From assembly GCF_000981385.1 (NCBI RefSeq), contig NZ_LATZ01000129.1:186001-250000 (forward strand): a DNA stretch of 64,000 nt, given 5' to 3'. Position numbers and translations under genes: made by a program. How positions within the stretch are numbered: the stretch's first letter is position 1; each line of letters opens with the position of its first letter. The notes under the pieces were generated by a model, which saw only the letters and a program-made list of their open reading frames with translations, was not told where the DNA came from and searched no databases. Positions 8,670 through 19,200 of the stretch are shown piece by piece. The stretch comes from Bacillus sp. SA1-12. Lineage in GTDB: Bacteria; Bacillota; Bacilli; Bacillales; Bacillaceae.

Positions 8670-8758
8670 ATCCTGTTGAATCCTTGAAAATACGAATATA
8701 TGATATGGATAAGATTTAAAGCAATAAGCTTCGATCAAGATCAAGGAGGTTAACAGCT

Positions 8759-10291
8759 ATGAAAAAAGCTTTCGAAAAAGCTCAGCAATTTGGAAAATCG
8801 TTTATGCTTCCAATTGCCGTTTTACCTGCTGCAGGTTTGTTATTGGGGATCGGCGGTGCACTTTCAAACCCGAATACGGTTTCAGTTTATCCCTTTTTGG
8901 ATATTAGCTGGATGCAGGCGATATTTACCATCATGAGTGCAGCTGGTTCGATTGTATTTGCCAACTTGCCAATTATATTTGCGGTAGGTGTTGCGATTGG
9001 TCTAGCCCGTTCGGATAAAGCAACGGCTGGATTAGCAGCAGTAATCGGCTACTTTGTTATGAATAGTACTATTAATGCCTTGCTTTCTTTAACCGGAGAT
9101 CTAGTAAAAGATAATTTAGCTGGAGCCGGTCAGGGGATGGCTGTTGGGATACAGACATTAGAAACAGGTGTATTTGGAGGTATTATAATAGGTATTGTCT
9201 CAGCTGCTTTGCACAATAAATACAATAAAATTCAGCTGCCGCAAGTGTTAGGGTTTTTTGGCGGTTCCCGATTTATACCCATTATCGTATCGTTTGCTTC
9301 GATTTTCGTGGGGGCACTTCTTTTTGTGATTTGGCCTTATTTCCAATTACTTATTCAGCAGTTAGGCTCGATTGTAACAAGTACTGGCGAAATCGGAACC
9401 CTTTTCTATGGATTTATTTTACGTATGCTTGGACCGCTGGGCTTACACCATATTTTCTATTTGCCATTCTGGCAAACAGCCCTTGGCGGTACGCTTGAGA
9501 TCGGAGGAAAATTAATCAGCGGTACACAAAATATCTTTTTTGCCCAATTGGGGGACCCTTCGACTGAACAATATTACGAAGGGGTATCGAGATTTATGTC
9601 CGGCCGTTTTATCACAATGATGTTTGGTTTACCCGGTGCAGCATTGGCCATTTATCATTGCTCTAAAAAGAAAAATAGGAAAGTAGTTGCAGGAATTCTG
9701 CTGTCAGCTGCGTTAACTTCTTTCTTAACAGGAATTACAGAACCGCTTGAATTTAGTTTCTTGTTTGTAGCACCACTTCTTTATGTTGTACATGCAATCT
9801 TCGATGGATTTGCTTTTATGATGGCAGATATTTTCAATATCACTGTTGGACAAACATTCTCAGGCGGATTTATTGATTTTATCTTATTTGGAATTCTTCA
9901 AGGTGCTGATAAAACGAATTGGCCATATGTCTTATTGGTAGGTATTCCATGGTTCTTATTATATTACTTTACATTTAAGTTTTTAATTAGAAAAAAGAAT
10001 TTTAAAGTCATTGGACGTGAAGATGAGGAAGAGGTTACTGAACAGGTTTCAGCAACAGAACGAGCTAAAACGATTGTAGAAGGTTTAGGCGGAATGAATA
10101 ATATTGAAATTGTCGATTGTTGTGCGACGCGCCTCAGAGTAACCGTTAAGGATGAATTATTGGTGAAGGACAATATGATCAAACAAACCGGTTCAAAAGG
10201 GATTGTGAAAAAAGGAACAGGTGTACAAATTATTTATGGACCTCAAGTCACCATCGTGAAAAACGAAGTTGAAGAGTATTTAGGTTTGTAA
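8759..10291 (+). CDS. PTS sugar permease, EIIC-EIIB fusion (glucose/GlcNAc superfamily)
   Basis: This 510-residue integral membrane protein imports and phosphorylates a sugar. Residues 1 to about 410 are the EIIC channel: [21 protein letters not shown], many hydrophobic spans and the [18 protein letters not shown] motif. Residues about 430-510 are the EIIB domain with the phosphorylation site CATRLRV, Cys455 of the DCCATRLRV segment. There is no EIIA domain, so a general glucose-type EIIA must serve it. The ribosome site AAGGAGG is excellent. Co-transcription with nanE, 23 bases on, points to N-acetylmannosamine or a related amino sugar as substrate. MalX/GlcNAc-type specificity cannot be excluded by sequence alone. 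Confidence 0.9.
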   Translation: MKKAFEKAQQFGKSFMLPIAVLPAAGLLLGIGGALSNPNTVSVYPFLDISWMQAIFTIMSAAGSIVFANLPIIFAVGVAIGLARSDKATAGLAAVIGYFVMNSTINALLSLTGDLVKDNLAGAGQGMAVGIQTLETGVFGGIIIGIVSAALHNKYNKIQLPQVLGFFGGSRFIPIIVSFASIFVGALLFVIWPYFQLLIQQLGSIVTSTGEIGTLFYGFILRMLGPLGLHHIFYLPFWQTALGGTLEIGGKLISGTQNIFFAQLGDPSTEQYYEGVSRFMSGRFITMMFGLPGAALAIYHCSKKKNRKVVAGILLSAALTSFLTGITEPLEFSFLFVAPLLYVVHAIFDGFAFMMADIFNITVGQTFSGGFIDFILFGILQGADKTNWPYVLLVGIPWFLLYYFTFKFLIRKKNFKVIGREDEEEVTEQVSATERAKTIVEGLGGMNNIEIVDCCATRLRVTVKDELLVKDNMIKQTGSKGIVKKGTGVQIIYGPQVTIVKNEVEEYLGL

Positions 10292-10314
10292 TAAATCATA
10301 AGGACGTGTTATTA

Positions 10315-11004
10315 ATGCATCAAGTGTTAGAACAGATTAAGAATGGCTTAGTGGTTTCCTGCCAAGCGTTAGAAGATGAACCGCTTCATAGTTCGTTCAT
10401 TATGGGAAGAATGGCATTAGCTGCAAAAGAAGGCGGGGCAGTTGGAATTCGCGCTAATTCCGTTTCGGACATTGTGGAAATAAAAAAACAAGTAGATCTT
10501 CCAGTGATTGGCATTATAAAACAAGTGTACGGACATCATCCTGTATTTATTACCCCAACGATGAAAGAGATTGATGCCTTAGCAAATTCGGGAGCAGAAA
10601 TTATCGCAACTGATGCCACGAGCCGAATTCGGCCGAATGGCAGTGATTTGGTGACTTTTTATCAAGGCATAAGAGAAAAGTATCCACACATTTTGCTGAT
10701 GGCTGACGTCTCTTCGGTTGAAGAAGCGATCTTTGCCGATAAGTTAGGATTTGATATAGTGGGACCAACATTATACGGATATACAGAAGAAACGAAAGGC
10801 TTAAAAATTGATGATCATAATTATTCGGTTATTAAACAAATTGTCCGACATGTGAAAAACGCAAAGGTGATCGCAGAGGGTAATGTTTCAACTCCAGAAA
10901 TTGCTCGTTACGTGCTTGATATAAATGTGCATGCTGTTGTCGTGGGCAGCGCTATTACAAGACCACAGATTATCACGAAAAAATTTGTGGATGCTATGAA
11001 ATAA
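10315..11004 (+). CDS. nanE: N-acetylmannosamine-6-phosphate 2-epimerase
   Basis: The 229-residue TIM-barrel enzyme converts ManNAc-6-P to GlcNAc-6-P, feeding amino-sugar catabolism in the cytosol. Diagnostic parts are [105 protein letters not shown] and [13 protein letters not shown] 10315 has AAGGAC about 10 bases upstream. It follows the PTS permease directly and is closed by a terminator, so the two form an operon. No other nan genes (lyase, kinase, deacetylase) are in the window; with a PTS no kinase would be needed, and nagA/nagB must be elsewhere. Confidence 0.93.
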   Translation: MHQVLEQIKNGLVVSCQALEDEPLHSSFIMGRMALAAKEGGAVGIRANSVSDIVEIKKQVDLPVIGIIKQVYGHHPVFITPTMKEIDALANSGAEIIATDATSRIRPNGSDLVTFYQGIREKYPHILLMADVSSVEEAIFADKLGFDIVGPTLYGYTEETKGLKIDDHNYSVIKQIVRHVKNAKVIAEGNVSTPEIARYVLDINVHAVVVGSAITRPQIITKKFVDAMK

Positions 11005-11020
11005 AGTTTTTATCAATAGT

Positions 11021-11091
11021 GACAGTCCCCATTCGATTATATAGGAATTTTAAATCCTGTATAGTATGTCTTAGGGGATTGTCCTTTTTTT
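11021..11091 (+). terminator. terminator after nanE
   Basis: GACAGTCCCC (11021-11030) pairs with GGGGATTGTC (11074-11083), with one G-T pair, followed by eight T. An inner hairpin AGGATTT-type (around 11043-11057) fills the long loop. Confidence 0.75.
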
Positions 11092-11194
11092 ATGAATGCA
11101 TTCATCCTTTTTAATAGTTTTCAACCATATAACTAAAAATATAGGTTATCATCTTGTATACTATATGGATATTAACTTGTAGAGGAGAAAGTAT

Positions 11195-12034
11195 ATGGAA
11201 TATCTCGGTGAAAACCTTCTTCATGGTATCGCGTGTACGATGGAAAAGTTCACAAGTTCTGAGGCTGAATTAGCAAAATATATTATCAAAAATCCTGATG
11301 AGGTCAGTTTATTATCGATTAGTCAAATAGCGAAAAAGATTCATATATCTCCTGCCACGATTACCCGGTTTTGTCAAAAGATTTCCTTTTCAGGTTTTAA
11401 TGAATTTAAGCATGAATTAAAACGATATCTAGATTTAAGAAACAAACCATCCGCAGCGAGCGGCATCAAGGAGATTGATTACTTTTCTAAACTCTATCAA
11501 AATCACTTGGAAATTATCGAAACGACTTTTCGGAAAATGACCTATGATGATATTCAGCATGCTGTTACACTTTTAAAAACCGCAAAAAAAGTTCATGTTT
11601 ATGGGATAGGTAACTCTGGAATCGCAGCCCAAGAGTTTAAATGGAAGTTTTTTCGAGTTGGAGTCCAAGTTGAGGCGATTACAGATCCCCATCAAGCTGT
11701 GATGGATGCAGCATTAAGCACAGAAAACAGTCTTGTCATCGGCATTTCTGTTTCCGGAAAAACTAAAGAAGTTATGGATGCGATTAAAATTGCCAAGAAG
11801 CAGGGTGCGACAATTATGGCAATCACGAGTGATAAAACATCTGAACTCTCTCAGTTAGCCAATTTAACCCTTATTGTTATGAGCAAGAGTAATATGCATA
11901 TGGGTCAGAACATCTCTCCAACTTTACCCCTGTTTTTGCTTTTTGACTTAATATACACCGAACTTGTTGCAAAGGATTATATGAACCGGATTAAGATTCG
12001 GGATATGACATTAAAAGCTTTAGAGGATATCTAA
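11195..12034 (+). CDS. MurR/RpiR family transcriptional regulator
   Basis: The 279-residue protein has an N-terminal RpiR helix-turn-helix (LLSISQIAKKIHISPATITRFCQKISFSGFNEFK, residues about 38-75) and a C-terminal SIS phosphosugar-binding domain (AKKVHVYGIGNSGIAAQEFKWK, SLVIGISVSGKTKEVMDAIKIAKK, IMAITSDKTSELSQLA). Such proteins sense sugar phosphates such as GlcNAc-6-P or ManNAc-6-P. Placed after the PTS-nanE operon with its own promoter region and GAGGAGA ribosome site, it most likely controls that operon, perhaps at the palindrome at 8614-8627. Confidence 0.9.
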   Translation: MEYLGENLLHGIACTMEKFTSSEAELAKYIIKNPDEVSLLSISQIAKKIHISPATITRFCQKISFSGFNEFKHELKRYLDLRNKPSAASGIKEIDYFSKLYQNHLEIIETTFRKMTYDDIQHAVTLLKTAKKVHVYGIGNSGIAAQEFKWKFFRVGVQVEAITDPHQAVMDAALSTENSLVIGISVSGKTKEVMDAIKIAKKQGATIMAITSDKTSELSQLANLTLIVMSKSNMHMGQNISPTLPLFLLFDLIYTELVAKDYMNRIKIRDMTLKALEDI

Positions 12035-12174
12035 GAATTGGCGCTTTGTCGGAATGATTTTAAATCTTATTTCATTCGCTGCAGCATAGGTTTTGACGGC
12101 ATTTAGTCACAAATAGAATAAAAACTGCCCAAATAGAGGAAATTAATAATATTTCTTTATGAAGGGAATTTGTT

Positions 12175-13509
12175 ATGAATCCAATGGCAGATGAAATTCA
12201 AGCAGTGTTAAAGGCAAATGATGATTTTATTTATAAGCGGGATTACCTGGCTGATACTGCTGTTATTCTCTTAGGATTTAAGACACTAGTTGATTTTACA
12301 AAAACGATGACAATCCTCCAAAAGCAATCAGAAAGTTTCTTTTTACAAGGCAAAACTTCAGAGGATTTATGGTGTTTGCTTGGTGAGTTTATCGACGGAG
12401 ATGTTAAGAGTGCGATTTCAGCTATTTACGAAGGTAAGTTAATTATTGTGATTGAAAATATCGATCGGTATCTGATCATGGAACCTGTTTCCAAAATGAT
12501 TAGTCGCTCGATTGATCTCCCTTCCAATGAAAATGTGATTCAAGGTCCGCTAAATTCATTCACAGAGGATATAAATGTAAATATTGGCATTATTCGCAAG
12601 CAAGTCAATTCAGACACTCTCTCTGTGCTTACATATTCAACTGGGCAAATTCAAAAAAAGAAACTCTCCTTACTTTATATCGATGGCCAAGCTGATCATG
12701 GGCTTGTTGATAATATTAAGCGTCATATTAAGAAAAATATAATAATGGATGTTAGTGATTTACAAGGGCTCTCGAAAATGATGGAGTTTCCTTCATGGGA
12801 TGCTGTATCCAAATTTAATCCAACTGAGCTCCCATCCCATGCAAGTCGACTGTTAAAAAAAGGAAGAGTGATCCTTTTTGTTGATCAAATGCCCTTTGCA
12901 CTTATATTACCTGGAATGCTTTGGGATATGTTTGCTATGGAAAATGATCGAAACTTTCCTTTAACAATTATGATTGCCATTAGGGCAGTTAGGGTTATCG
13001 GCGTTTTAGTGACATTGGTCTTCCCAGGTTTGTATGTGGCACTGGTTGCTGTTAATCCTGAAATACTGCAGATCAAGCTTGCATTATCAGTTGCCCAGAG
13101 CCGTGAAGGTGTTCCATACCCAGCAATAGTTGAGATGATGATTATGCTTATCATTCTTGAATTGATTCTAGAAGCGAGCGTGAGGCTTCCAAAAACCATT
13201 GGGCCAACAATTACAATGGTCGGCGGGATTATTCTTGGTCAAGCAGCTGTAGAAGCGAAATTAGTCAGTAATCTGCTAATTATTATCCTTGCAGCTACTA
13301 CTATCGCCAATTCAACAATTGTAGGGTTTCAAAATTCAATTTCAATCAGGTTATTTAAGTATGCAATTGTAATATTATCGGCCATTTTTGGTGTTTTAGG
13401 CCTTGTTACAGGTCTTGTATTCGTCAGTGCTTACTTAGCAAGCCTTAACACATATGGGAAATCATATCTTGATGTTACGAATAAAAGGAATGAAACCAAT
13501 AATGGATAA
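12175..13509 (+). CDS. spore germination protein, GerA/GerKA family (receptor A subunit)
   Basis: This 444-residue product is the A subunit of a Ger-type nutrient germinant receptor of the spore inner membrane. Family parts visible are AVILLGFKTLVDFTKTMTIL, VIQGPLNSFTEDINVNIGIIRKQ, GRVILFVDQMPFALILPGM, and membrane spans around VIGVLVTLVFPGLYVALVAVNPE, VPYPAIVEMMIMLIILELILEASVRLPKTIGPT and LLIIILAATTIANSTIVGF. It is shorter at both ends than typical 480-530-residue family members but keeps the core. It overlaps the B-subunit gene by 8 bases. With genes B and C it forms a complete ABC operon, firm evidence of an endospore former. Confidence 0.92.
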   Translation: MNPMADEIQAVLKANDDFIYKRDYLADTAVILLGFKTLVDFTKTMTILQKQSESFFLQGKTSEDLWCLLGEFIDGDVKSAISAIYEGKLIIVIENIDRYLIMEPVSKMISRSIDLPSNENVIQGPLNSFTEDINVNIGIIRKQVNSDTLSVLTYSTGQIQKKKLSLLYIDGQADHGLVDNIKRHIKKNIIMDVSDLQGLSKMMEFPSWDAVSKFNPTELPSHASRLLKKGRVILFVDQMPFALILPGMLWDMFAMENDRNFPLTIMIAIRAVRVIGVLVTLVFPGLYVALVAVNPEILQIKLALSVAQSREGVPYPAIVEMMIMLIILELILEASVRLPKTIGPTITMVGGIILGQAAVEAKLVSNLLIIILAATTIANSTIVGFQNSISIRLFKYAIVILSAIFGVLGLVTGLVFVSAYLASLNTYGKSYLDVTNKRNETNNG

Positions 13510-14578
13510 AAGCTATCATGTCATGCTGATCTATATCCTCAGCCATTTGGGCCTTATTTTCTTTATGTATCCTAGTAATGTGGTAGATAGTACATCCCAG
13601 GGTCACTGGCTGCCGATTGTGTTAGGGATTATTGTCCATTTTATCTTTCTATCTATTTATATAAAAGGGCTGAGCTTTTTTCCGAAAAAAGATATCATTA
13701 CTATTTATTCAAGTATTGGCAAATGGGCTTCGGCTCTATTTGTTGTACCTGTGTTGCTTTATTTCATTATGATTATCTTTATTACAGCTAGAGCTTATTC
13801 TGAAATTATTACGATTGTCTTCTTATCAAATACACCTTTATGGGCAATCTTGCTGCTGTTGCTGTCAATCTCAACATACTTGTCAGTAAATGGGGTTGAA
13901 GTCATTTTTAGGACAGGCTTGCTCCTCGCAATTCTTTTTTTGCCAATTATTATTGTGATCTTCTTTACTTCTTTTCAAAATGTCGATTGGCGTTATACCA
14001 TACCTTTTGATTCTAATTTTCAATTTTTAAAAAAACGCACTTATTATGAAAGCTTCTTTGCCTTTACTGGAGGTTTTCTATTTCTCGGTTTCGTTCAGCC
14101 CTATTTTTCATATAAAAGAGGAAGCGTTTTAGTCGCTGCAATAATTCTTATTCCCTTTTTTGTTTTTTCAGTCTATATTCCTGTTCTTACCTTTGGGCAA
14201 GCCACAGCATCAACGATGTTCCTCCCGTACGTTGTAGTCGTAGATGCAATAGATATTAATTGGCTGATGTTTGACAGGGTTACTATGTTTTTCCTATTAA
14301 GTTTAATTGCATTTATTATGATTTTTCTTTCACTCATAATGTGGACAGCTAGTCGCATTATAAACAATTACCTGCCGTCAATTAAACCTGTTTACTTGGC
14401 GATCTTCCTTTCTATTTGCATCTTTTTTTCTAGTGTTATGATTACGAGCTGGAAAGATGTTGAACAATTATTTTGGTGGAATACTTTTTTAAGGTTTTAC
14501 GTTCTTATCGCTGTGCCCGTTTCGATCTATTTCTTTGGACGTCGATTAAAGAGGAAGGATAAACATGAAACGATTTAA
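13502..14578 (+). CDS. spore germination protein, GerB/GerKB family (permease-like B subunit)
   Basis: The 358-residue product is a ten-span APC-superfamily-like membrane protein, the B subunit of a germinant receptor, which probably binds the germinant. Hydrophobic spans run through the protein, with LIYILSHLGLIFFMYPSNVV at the start, VNGVEVIFRTGLLLAILFLPIIIVIFFT in the middle and VMITSWKDVEQLFWWNTFLRFYVLIAVPVSIY at the end. ATG 13502 (protein MDKSYHVMLIY) has AAAGGA at 13484-13489, 12 bases upstream; the in-frame ATG at 13454 would add 16 residues inside the upstream gene. It overlaps both neighbours, 8 bases with A and 14 with C. Confidence 0.9.
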   Translation: MDKSYHVMLIYILSHLGLIFFMYPSNVVDSTSQGHWLPIVLGIIVHFIFLSIYIKGLSFFPKKDIITIYSSIGKWASALFVVPVLLYFIMIIFITARAYSEIITIVFLSNTPLWAILLLLLSISTYLSVNGVEVIFRTGLLLAILFLPIIIVIFFTSFQNVDWRYTIPFDSNFQFLKKRTYYESFFAFTGGFLFLGFVQPYFSYKRGSVLVAAIILIPFFVFSVYIPVLTFGQATASTMFLPYVVVVDAIDINWLMFDRVTMFFLLSLIAFIMIFLSLIMWTASRIINNYLPSIKPVYLAIFLSICIFFSSVMITSWKDVEQLFWWNTFLRFYVLIAVPVSIYFFGRRLKRKDKHETI

Positions 14579-15623
14579 AATGATTTGCCTGATATGTATG
14601 ATCATCACTTTATGTGGCTGCTGGGATAATAGAGATATCAATCATAGGGTGCTTCCTGTTGTCCTTGGTATAACAATGGTTGAAGAACAGTACAAAGTTT
14701 TTCTTAAAATACCAGATCCTAACGGAGAAGCTGGCAAAATTAAAATTGTCTCAGCAATAGGAGAAACGATTACAAAGGCAGTCGATACAATCAGTAAAAA
14801 TATGGAGAGCAGTGTGGATTTACTTCATGTAAAAGTGATTTTAATTGAGAGAGAAACAGCAGAGAAGGGGGTAAAAGACATCATCTCGGCTTTTATGAGA
14901 TCACGGGAAGTTTCCCAAAAAGCGTTAGTAGCAATTTGTAATGAAGATATGAATGAATTCTTCTCGAACATACAAAAGTCCTCTGGGACCGAAGGAACCA
15001 CCATGATTGACTTTTTTGAAAGAAATGCCGGATGGAATCCGCAAATCGCCCTTACAAGAGTGTGGGAGGTTTACCGAAGTATTCATTCCTTTACACGTGA
15101 TGTTGCGATACCAATAATTAAGACAGGAATTACAACCAACATTGAACAAGTTGGATCAGCCATAATAAAAAATGGAAAAATGGTTGAACAAATTACCGCA
15201 GATGAAACGTTATTATTTAATGCATTTGACGGGGAGAGCACCCACGGACAAATTGAAGTACTTAATCATGCAAGTGTCATGATTATTGGTAATACGATGC
15301 ACCATAAAAGCCAACTGACTGATAAAAAGCCCTATATGAAAAGTTTGGTGAATTTGAAGGTAGTGGTACTGGAAACAAGAGGAGATCCAACCGCGAGAAT
15401 GATTGAAGAAGAACTGAATACACTCCTTGCCGATCGATTTAAGGGGATGTTGTCAACGATGCAAAAAAGTGAGGCGGATATTTTAGGATTAGGGCAATTT
15501 TTCCGGAACAAAATCAGCCGAAAAGAGTTAAAAAACTGGCGATCAGAATATTACCCAAATTTGAAAATGGATATAAAATTTGAAATTGATATTCAAAATG
15601 AAGGCTATTTAAAAACAACTTAG
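14565..15623 (+). CDS. Ger(x)C family spore germination lipoprotein (receptor C subunit)
   Basis: The 352-residue protein starts with a lipoprotein signal, MKRFKMICLICMIITLCGCWDNRDINHR; lipidation is expected at the Cys of LCGC before WDNRDIN, the family hallmark. It is the C subunit of the germinant receptor, anchored on the outer face of the inner spore membrane. The C-terminal domain contains NLKVVVLETRGDPTARMIEEELNTLLADRFKGM and DILGLGQFFRNK, typical for GerAC. It overlaps gene B by 14 bases, implying translational coupling. No D subunit and no terminator with a clear T tract is seen directly after. Confidence 0.92.
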   Translation: MKRFKMICLICMIITLCGCWDNRDINHRVLPVVLGITMVEEQYKVFLKIPDPNGEAGKIKIVSAIGETITKAVDTISKNMESSVDLLHVKVILIERETAEKGVKDIISAFMRSREVSQKALVAICNEDMNEFFSNIQKSSGTEGTTMIDFFERNAGWNPQIALTRVWEVYRSIHSFTRDVAIPIIKTGITTNIEQVGSAIIKNGKMVEQITADETLLFNAFDGESTHGQIEVLNHASVMIIGNTMHHKSQLTDKKPYMKSLVNLKVVVLETRGDPTARMIEEELNTLLADRFKGMLSTMQKSEADILGLGQFFRNKISRKELKNWRSEYYPNLKMDIKFEIDIQNEGYLKTT

Positions 15624-15821
15624 AAATAAAAGGGATTTGGATTATCACCATATGAAAGAAAAAGCTTAATAATTAACCGTTATTAGATCCCGAAATAACA
15701 AATTCTGTAGTTGCTCCTTTTTCAGATAAATTAATGACCTTTTACGCAGGTACAATGTTCGACTTCGCAGGAAATGGAGGATTTCGTTTCTAAAGGTAAC
15801 CAAGATAAAAAATGGCTTAAA

Positions 15822-15853
15822 AGGAGTCATCTATGGAAGTTTGATGAACTCCT
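15822..15853 (-). terminator. terminator for the small reverse-strand gene
   Basis: On the reverse strand AGGAGTTCATC and GATGACTCCT form a stem with one bulge, followed by TTTT. It begins 11 bases past the stop of the 46-codon frame at 15864-16004. Confidence 0.5.
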
Positions 15854-15863
15854 AGTTACCTAG

Positions 15864-16004
15864 TTATGTGTATACTTCCGACTCTTTTGCTTCCATGGAT
15901 ACATTAACCTTCACTCTAATGCGGACGGCATCGTCCCCCTCATCTTCTTCATAATAATATGGTTTTTCGACTTTTTTTATAAGGGAAATCTGTATAAAAG
16001 GCAT
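15864..16004 (-). CDS. small protein of unknown function (46 residues)
   Basis: The reverse strand encodes a 46-residue protein opening MPFIQISLIKKVEKPYYYEE, then DEGDDAVRIRVKVNVSMEAK and ESEVYT. I do not recognise it. Three signals support a real gene: a GAGGA ribosome site 7 bases before ATG 16004, a promoter (TTTACA at 16053-16058, 17-base spacer, GATAAA at 16030-16035) and a terminator just after the stop. The beginning MPFIQI resembles the tautomerase N-terminus with Pro2, but the rest does not. It sits alone between the germination operon and the YD-repeat toxin gene. Confidence 0.5.
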   Translation of the reverse strand: MPFIQISLIKKVEKPYYYEEDEGDDAVRIRVKVNVSMEAKESEVYT

Positions 16005-16029
16005 CTTAAAATCCTCACATCTTGTTACT

Positions 16030-16058
16030 TTTATCCTGTTTTTGGAGGAAGTTGTAAA
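16030..16058 (-). promoter_or_regulatory. SigmaA-like promoter of the small reverse-strand gene
   Basis: Reverse strand: TTTACA (16058-16053), 17-base spacer, GATAAA (16035-16030). It lies 26 bases upstream of ATG 16004. Confidence 0.4.
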
Positions 16059-16200
16059 ATATTGTTAGAATAGGTCTTTGCTAACTTGGTATAAAATCCC
16101 AATCTCATTAAACTGTAATAGATAGTCTTGAAAACGTAATAAGGGGGGGAAGTTAGGTATTTACTAATTACTAAATTTATTGATTGATTAGGAGGTTAAT

Positions 16201-19200
16201 ATGAATAGGAAAAGAACAGTTCGACGGTTGTTGCTAATGTTGGTTATTTTTGTGTTTTTTATTGGGAGCCAGCCTAACTTAGCTTTTGCAACTCATGGGG
16301 TGCAGAACGTATTTAATAAAACCGACTTTGAAAACTTCGGCATATCAAGTAAGTTCAAGTTGGGAAATATTTTAAATAGTTGGTTCGGTAATGAGGAAGA
16401 GTACATATCTTCTGCATATGAAGCATCATATACTCAATCTCGTATGATTCCTGGTAACGAAAATCCATATAAGGTTCAAGTGAAGATTACGAACATTACG
16501 AATGACATTTGGAAAGCGGAGGACTTCGTGCTTTCTTATCATTGGACACTTCCCGATGGAGAGGATGTAACCAAAGATGGAAATCGCTTAGAAACATCAT
16601 TACCAGAAGATATTGCTCCTGGAAAATCGATTACCGTTACAGCTGAAGTAAAAACACCTATTCAAAGCTCACAGGGGAATCATCCTGATGAATATATCCT
16701 AAAATGGGATTTTTATCATCAAAAGAACAAGGAATGGCTTTCAGAAAACGGTGGGCCAAAAACCGGTGACTATCCTGTGGTTATTGAAGATCCTGCGTCA
16801 AATGGTATTGGATTAGAAAAGTTCTATCAGTATCTCGGTAAAAATACCGGTGCTGGTTCAACAGCAATGGTGAATTTGCATAATGGAAACATGGTTTTTA
16901 GCTATGATCCATTTAATAATCCAGGGCTGGGGCTATCGACATTTATACGATTTACGTACAATAGCTTAGATACCTCTGACTCTCCTCTTGGTCATGGATG
17001 GACAATTTCTGCTTCTAACATTATGAAGCTTGGTAGTCCGCTTGAATTTATTGGTAATGGAAATAAACCTCCGCGTGAAGTTACCTTAACTGACGGAGAC
17101 GGTACAAGACATGTTTTTTACGTTAAAGATCCAAAGGCAGATAAGCCTGAGTACGTAGAACCTGCTGGAGTTAATCTGTATTTGGAAATGATTCAAACTG
17201 ATAAGAAAGAACGTCAATGGATCTTTACCCGCTCTGATCGGACCCAATTTATTTTTGATGAAGATGGGTACCAGGTTGCAACACGTGATAAGAATGGAAA
17301 CGAAATGCAGTTTGTGTATGAAGAGCGCCACTCTAACAAGAAACCTACCAAATTTTTAACCGCGCTAATTGATCCTTCTAAACGAGAAACATTAAAAATT
17401 GATTATTACACCAAGGATGAAACAAAAAACCCAAAAATCTTAGATAAAATCAAAACGATTAAGGATATTTCAGGACGGACATTAGAATTTACCTACAACG
17501 ATAAAAGCGAGGATGTACGTAACGGCACTCTTGCTCAAATCACTGATGGGGCTGGAACAAAGGACGCAAAAATTTTCCAGTTTGACTATGACTCTAAATC
17601 CATCCATACGAAAATGGTGTCTGCTGTCGATCCACGCGGCAATAAAACAGAGTTTCATTATATTGAAAATGGCAAGGATAACGGAAAAATTGAACAAATG
17701 GTCGACAGATTAAAGGGAGTAACCCGTTTTGAATATGAAGACACAGATAATCCGCCTAACAATGATTCAGAAGTAATCACAACAGTTACCGATGCACTTA
17801 CACATAAAACAACCTATCGAATGAACGGGTATGGAAATCCAACAGAGATTACAAATGCCAAAAATTTAACAACCCGCATGCACTGGGATGACGATCATAA
17901 TGTAGATCGCCTTGAGGAACCAAATGGAGCTGTAACTAGCTGGTCATATGAAGACAATGGACTGTTAGTGTCAAAAATAGATGCTGTTAATAACGCTATT
18001 AAAGATCCTTCTAAAAGAAAATCGCAAAAATTGGAATATCAATATTCCAAAGGTGGCCATGTCGCTGACCTCGTGAAAAAAACAAGTCCTGAAGGCCGTG
18101 TCCATACGTTTACCTATGACAGCACGGGCAATTTGTTATCTGTCACGGATCCAAAAGGAAATGCAACTGAAGAGCAAGGAGATTACACGACTACTTACAC
18201 CTATTATGGAAAGACAGGGCTGCTGAATACGGTCACTGATGCTAACGGCGGCGTTACCACTTATGGAGATTCTGATGCACAGAACTATGGGTATGATCAA
18301 AATGGCTATCCAACGATGATTACCGATGCGCTTAAACAAGAAACCCGCTATCAATATGGGAAGCGTGGCGAAGTACTCTCCATCACAGATGCCAAAGGGA
18401 AGAAAAGTGAATATACGTACGATGTTTTCAACCGCCCACTCACAAGTAAAGTTCCTAAGGATCAAGAAAAGGGAGAATACATCGTCACACCTGCTCCAGT
18501 TTATGACCAAAATGATAATGTAATCAGTCAAATAGCACCAAATGGAGCGAAATCAGACTATGCTTACGATGCAGTCGATCAGATGGTTGCTGCAAATGAG
18601 CCGAAAGATTCCGATTCATCACCTGTTCGAAAAACAACTTACGAATTCGATCTCATAGGCAACCTTGTCAAACAAACAGAGCCAAAAGGGAATTTATCCA
18701 CTGACGATCCAACTGATTTTACAACAACTTATATTTATGACGAACTGGATCAGTTGATCAGTACTACGAACAGTAAAAATCACAAAATTACCTATGAATA
18801 TGACAAGGTAGGAAACACCGTAAAAATAACCGAACCAATAGGAAATGAAACAGAAGAAAAAGATGATTATACATCCCAAGCTAAATTCGATCTCAATCAT
18901 CGTGTTATAGAAGAAATTGATTCAAAAGGAAGCAGTATCAAATATGTATATGATCATGACAGCAACCGAACTCAAGTTGTCAATAAAGAGGGCCGAACCC
19001 TAACGACTGTTTATGATGAACGCGGTTTGGTAGAAGAAATGAGGATTCCTCACGAAGAAGGAAAAACAGCCGTCATGCGTTATGAGTACGATGAAGTTGG
19101 GAATCGGACGAAAGTAATCGCTCCAAGAGGAATGGAAACAGCAGATACGGACGATTTCACACAAAAAATTGTTTACGATGCTTTAAACAGAGAAAAAGAA

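Larger units (their letters stand above)
8418..8758 (+). other. regulatory gap upstream of the PTS operon
   Basis: This 341-base gap contains a 14-bp palindrome and a cre-like site, both described separately, and the AGGAGG site of the PTS gene. No further gene is seen. Confidence 0.5.
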
